From positions 1-8,865 of the forward strand of contig JAOULU010000051.1 in assembly GCA_029881855.1 (NCBI GenBank): a stretch of 8,865 bases of DNA, written 5' to 3'. The notes beneath the pieces were generated by a model. That model saw only the letters and a program-made list of their open reading frames with translations. It was not told the DNA's origin and did no database searches. This DNA comes from Nitrosomonas sp. (GTDB taxonomy: Bacteria > Pseudomonadota > Gammaproteobacteria > Burkholderiales > Nitrosomonadaceae). The position numbers and the translations under genes are program-made. Positions within the stretch are counted from its first letter, which is position 1. The number at the start of each line of letters is the position of its first letter. Of the stretch, positions 7,136 to 8,865 are shown piece after piece.

Positions 7136-7702
7136 ATGGATCAAGCTGAAAGAAAACGCAAAATAATCATTGGTAGTGCTTTAGTGGTTACATTGATAGC
7201 AGTGGTACTGATTGAGGAAGAATCTGATTTGACTGAGTTTACGCAAACCATACAGCCCATGCAATCAGAAAAGCCATCTTCTAGTAGTTTGGGAACTCGA
7301 GAGCATAGTGCAATATATATTGATATTGATCAGCTAGGACAAAGGAATTTTAGTGCTAAAGCGGGGGATATCTTTGGTTCTACATCATGGGCACCCAAGC
7401 GGCCACAGATAAGTATGCAACAACAGGCTGTACTTGCACAGCAGCGCGCCCAAGCTAAAGTAGTACCGTCAGTACCTATGCCGCCACCGCTACAATTTAA
7501 GTACCTTGGTAAGGCGGTTGAAGGAAATAAAACCTGGGTTTTTCTTGCGCATAACGATGAGAACTATGTGACCAGAATTGGCCAAAATATTGATGACTTG
7601 TATCGATTGGATACAATCAATGATGAAGTCATTATATTGACCTATTTACCGTTGGACGCCAAGCAGGAACTTGCGATTAAAAATGAAGCAGGGAATTTTT
7701 GA
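7136..7702 (+). CDS. PilP/GspC-like periplasmic linker protein, membrane-anchored
   Basis: The 188-aa protein has a charged tail (1-9), one membrane anchor (about 10-26), a low-complexity linker rich in Ser, Gln and Pro (about 35-117) and a compact C-terminal domain (about 117-182). That domain, LQFKYLGKAVEGNKTWVFL...VTRIGQNIDDLYRLDTI...VIILTYLPL, has the beta pattern of the GspC homology region and PilP, the part that contacts the N-terminal domains of the secretin. The DIF-G-STSW motif (78-85) before the Gln/Pro linker recurs in such proteins as I recall them. There is no PDZ or coiled-coil module like that after the HR domain in canonical GspC, and no lipobox like that of PilP. From memory, homologues carry the misleading name 'secretion system X translation initiation factor'. 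Nothing in the sequence suggests a role in translation. It starts 5 nt after the previous stop and shares one base with the secretin start. Confidence 0.72.
   Translation: MDQAERKRKIIIGSALVVTLIAVVLIEEESDLTEFTQTIQPMQSEKPSSSSLGTREHSAIYIDIDQLGQRNFSAKAGDIFGSTSWAPKRPQISMQQQAVLAQQRAQAKVVPSVPMPPPLQFKYLGKAVEGNKTWVFLAHNDENYVTRIGQNIDDLYRLDTINDEVIILTYLPLDAKQELAIKNEAGNF
7690..7694 (+). promoter_or_regulatory. Ribosome binding site of the secretin gene
   Basis: AGGGA lies 7 nt before the ATG at 7702, inside the end of the PilP/GspC-like gene, and supports the TGATG-overlapping start. Confidence 0.5.
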
Positions 7703-8865
7703 TGAGAATTGATAGATGGATTATTTTTGCTTTGTTACTGGTCTTAGTCAGTGGGTGTGCGATTAATAATAGAACCTTCGCAACTAAGAATAAAGCATTT
7801 ATAGAAGGGCAGGAATTGATTCTAAATGGTGAATTAGAGTATGGGTTGCAGAAATTAGAGCAAGCTGCGCAAGAAGAGCCTGGAAATAAAGAGATTAAGG
7901 CCGTACTTATGCGTCAGCGCGAAGCAATACCTAGTCAATTAGCTATTCATGCAGATAATATTCGTTTTTCGGGTGATTTAGAAACTGCCGAACAAATATA
8001 TAACCACATATTAGAGTTATTTCCACGTTATGAGAGAGCGAAAGCCGGATTAGAGGCAATAGAGCTAGAGCATCATCATGTTGCTTCAATAGAGTATGCC
8101 GAAGAATTAATGGCGCTTAATGATATCACTGGCGCTGAAAAGGTTATTAGAGATGTTTTGCAGGAAAACCCGGAACAATCTCATGCGCGCCAACTCATCA
8201 AGCAGATAAGTACACTGATTGCTCGTACTGAGGCCACCGGATTAACACTTGAAACAGCATTTAAAAAACCTTTTACGATAGAATTTCGCGACACTGATTT
8301 GAAGACTGTTTTTGAATTGATGGCTAAAACAGCGGGCATCAATTTCGTGTTTGATAAGGATGTACGGCAGGAAAGCAAGGTTTCCATCTTTGTGCGAGAC
8401 AACAGCGTTGAAGATATTCTAAATCTGATCTTGATGACCAACCAATTAGCGTACACCGTATTAAATAAAAACTCATTAATGATCTATCCAAAAACGCCAG
8501 CTAAACAAAAGGAATATCAAGAGTTGGCTGTCCGTAGTTTTCATATTGCACATACCGATGTGAAACAAATGGTGGCCATGGTCAGAGGCCTGGTTAAAGC
8601 CAAGGACATTTATGTTAACGAGCAATTGAATCTTTTTATCATGCGCGATACGTTGGAAGCCATTCGTGTGGTGGAAAGACTCGTGGCTTTGAATGATTTG
8701 CCAGAGCCGGAAGTAATGCTGGAAGTTGTGATCATGACCATTGCGCGCGATAATAATTTTTTATTGGGTCCAAAACTACCACAAAGTGCTACATTTAGTG
8801 CCGTTCCTGGTCTTGGCAATGTTGCGGTAGCTGCTAGCCAGATTAGCCAGGAAGGGTTTCCAGGC
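7702..8865 (+). CDS. gspD: TPR-containing lipoprotein secretin (GspD-like), 3' end outside window
   Basis: The frame stays open for 388 codons to the right edge. The N-terminus is a lipoprotein signal: basic start, hydrophobic core (7-16) and lipobox VSGC with C19. Next is an all-helical region (about 30-170) with three TPR-like units near 30-63, 80-110 and 125-158; the units show 'A...l..G....A......l...P' spacing. A secretin/TonB short N-terminal domain follows (about 191-263, FTIEFRDTDLKTVFELMAKT and later VEDILNLIL). A secretin_N domain (about 275-332) contains the RSFHIAHTDVKQMVAMV element. The beta-barrel secretin domain begins near PEVMLEVVIMTIARD (336-350) and is cut off. The full protein should form the outer-membrane channel. 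Classical GspD has a cleaved signal and no TPR region, so this is a lipidated variant like the Oxp-type secretins as I recall them. The start overlaps the upstream stop as TGATG. Confidence 0.9.
   Translation, partial: MRIDRWIIFALLLVLVSGCAINNRTFATKNKAFIEGQELILNGELEYGLQKLEQAAQEEPGNKEIKAVLMRQREAIPSQLAIHADNIRFSGDLETAEQIYNHILELFPRYERAKAGLEAIELEHHHVASIEYAEELMALNDITGAEKVIRDVLQENPEQSHARQLIKQISTLIARTEATGLTLETAFKKPFTIEFRDTDLKTVFELMAKTAGINFVFDKDVRQESKVSIFVRDNSVEDILNLILMTNQLAYTVLNKNSLMIYPKTPAKQKEYQELAVRSFHIAHTDVKQMVAMVRGLVKAKDIYVNEQLNLFIMRDTLEAIRVVERLVALNDLPEPEVMLEVVIMTIARDNNFLLGPKLPQSATFSAVPGLGNVAVAASQISQEGFPG

Noticed and set aside
8181..8456. Minus-strand open frame opposite the secretin gene
   Set aside because: The + strand encodes a clear secretin N-domain across the whole stretch.
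1853..8865. Type IVa pilus locus instead of a secretion system
   Set aside because: The pilin-like protein has the GspG calcium-loop C-terminus, there is no retraction ATPase, and gene order is G-F-E rather than pilB-pilC-pilD.

Overview
The window looks like a chromosomal segment from a Gram-negative proteobacterium, most likely a betaproteobacterium of the Nitrosomonadales type (Nitrosomonas- or Methylophilaceae-like). The evidence is a lipoprotein secretin, a T2SS-type assembly platform, moderately AT-rich DNA (judged by eye, not computed) and an overall gene set that I recall from such genomes. The taxonomic call is an inference from protein style, not from a marker gene. All genes are on the + strand.

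Layout. (1) Positions 2-697 hold the C-terminal part of a KamA-family radical SAM protein (lysine 2,3-aminomutase-like), cut by the left edge. (2) A gap of about 309 bp has weak hairpins and a perfect TATAAT box. (3) Positions 1007-1690 encode a YugP-type membrane zinc metallopeptidase with HEVGH. (4) A 162-bp AT-rich gap contains a 20-bp dyad and promoter-like boxes. (5) From 1853 to the right edge runs one tightly packed operon of eight genes with junctions between a 20-nt overlap and a 9-nt gap: gspG (major pseudopilin), gspF (inner-membrane platform), gspE (assembly ATPase), a cytoplasmic PilM/GspL-like protein, a PilN-like protein, a PilO/GspM-like protein, a PilP/GspC-like protein, and a lipoprotein secretin (GspD) that runs off the window.

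How the genes fit together. GspE should power GspF to assemble GspG into a short pseudopilus. The PilM/N/O-like set would form the cytoplasmic and inner-membrane ring. The PilP/GspC-like protein would link that ring to the outer-membrane secretin. The pseudopilin is T2SS-like (GspG calcium-loop C-terminus), but the alignment complex is split into separate M, N, O and P proteins as in type IV pili, and the secretin carries its own lipobox and TPR domain. This is therefore not the canonical gsp/out operon (C-D-E-F-G-H-I-J-K-L-M-N). From memory, it matches a set of betaproteobacterial genes catalogued under 'secretion system X' and resembles the Geobacter Oxp system. The substrate cannot be deduced from this window.

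The main points of interest are the hybrid T2SS/T4P architecture, the apparently self-piloting TPR-lipoprotein secretin, the degenerate actin-like protein, and the absence of minor pseudopilin and prepilin peptidase genes within the visible operon.
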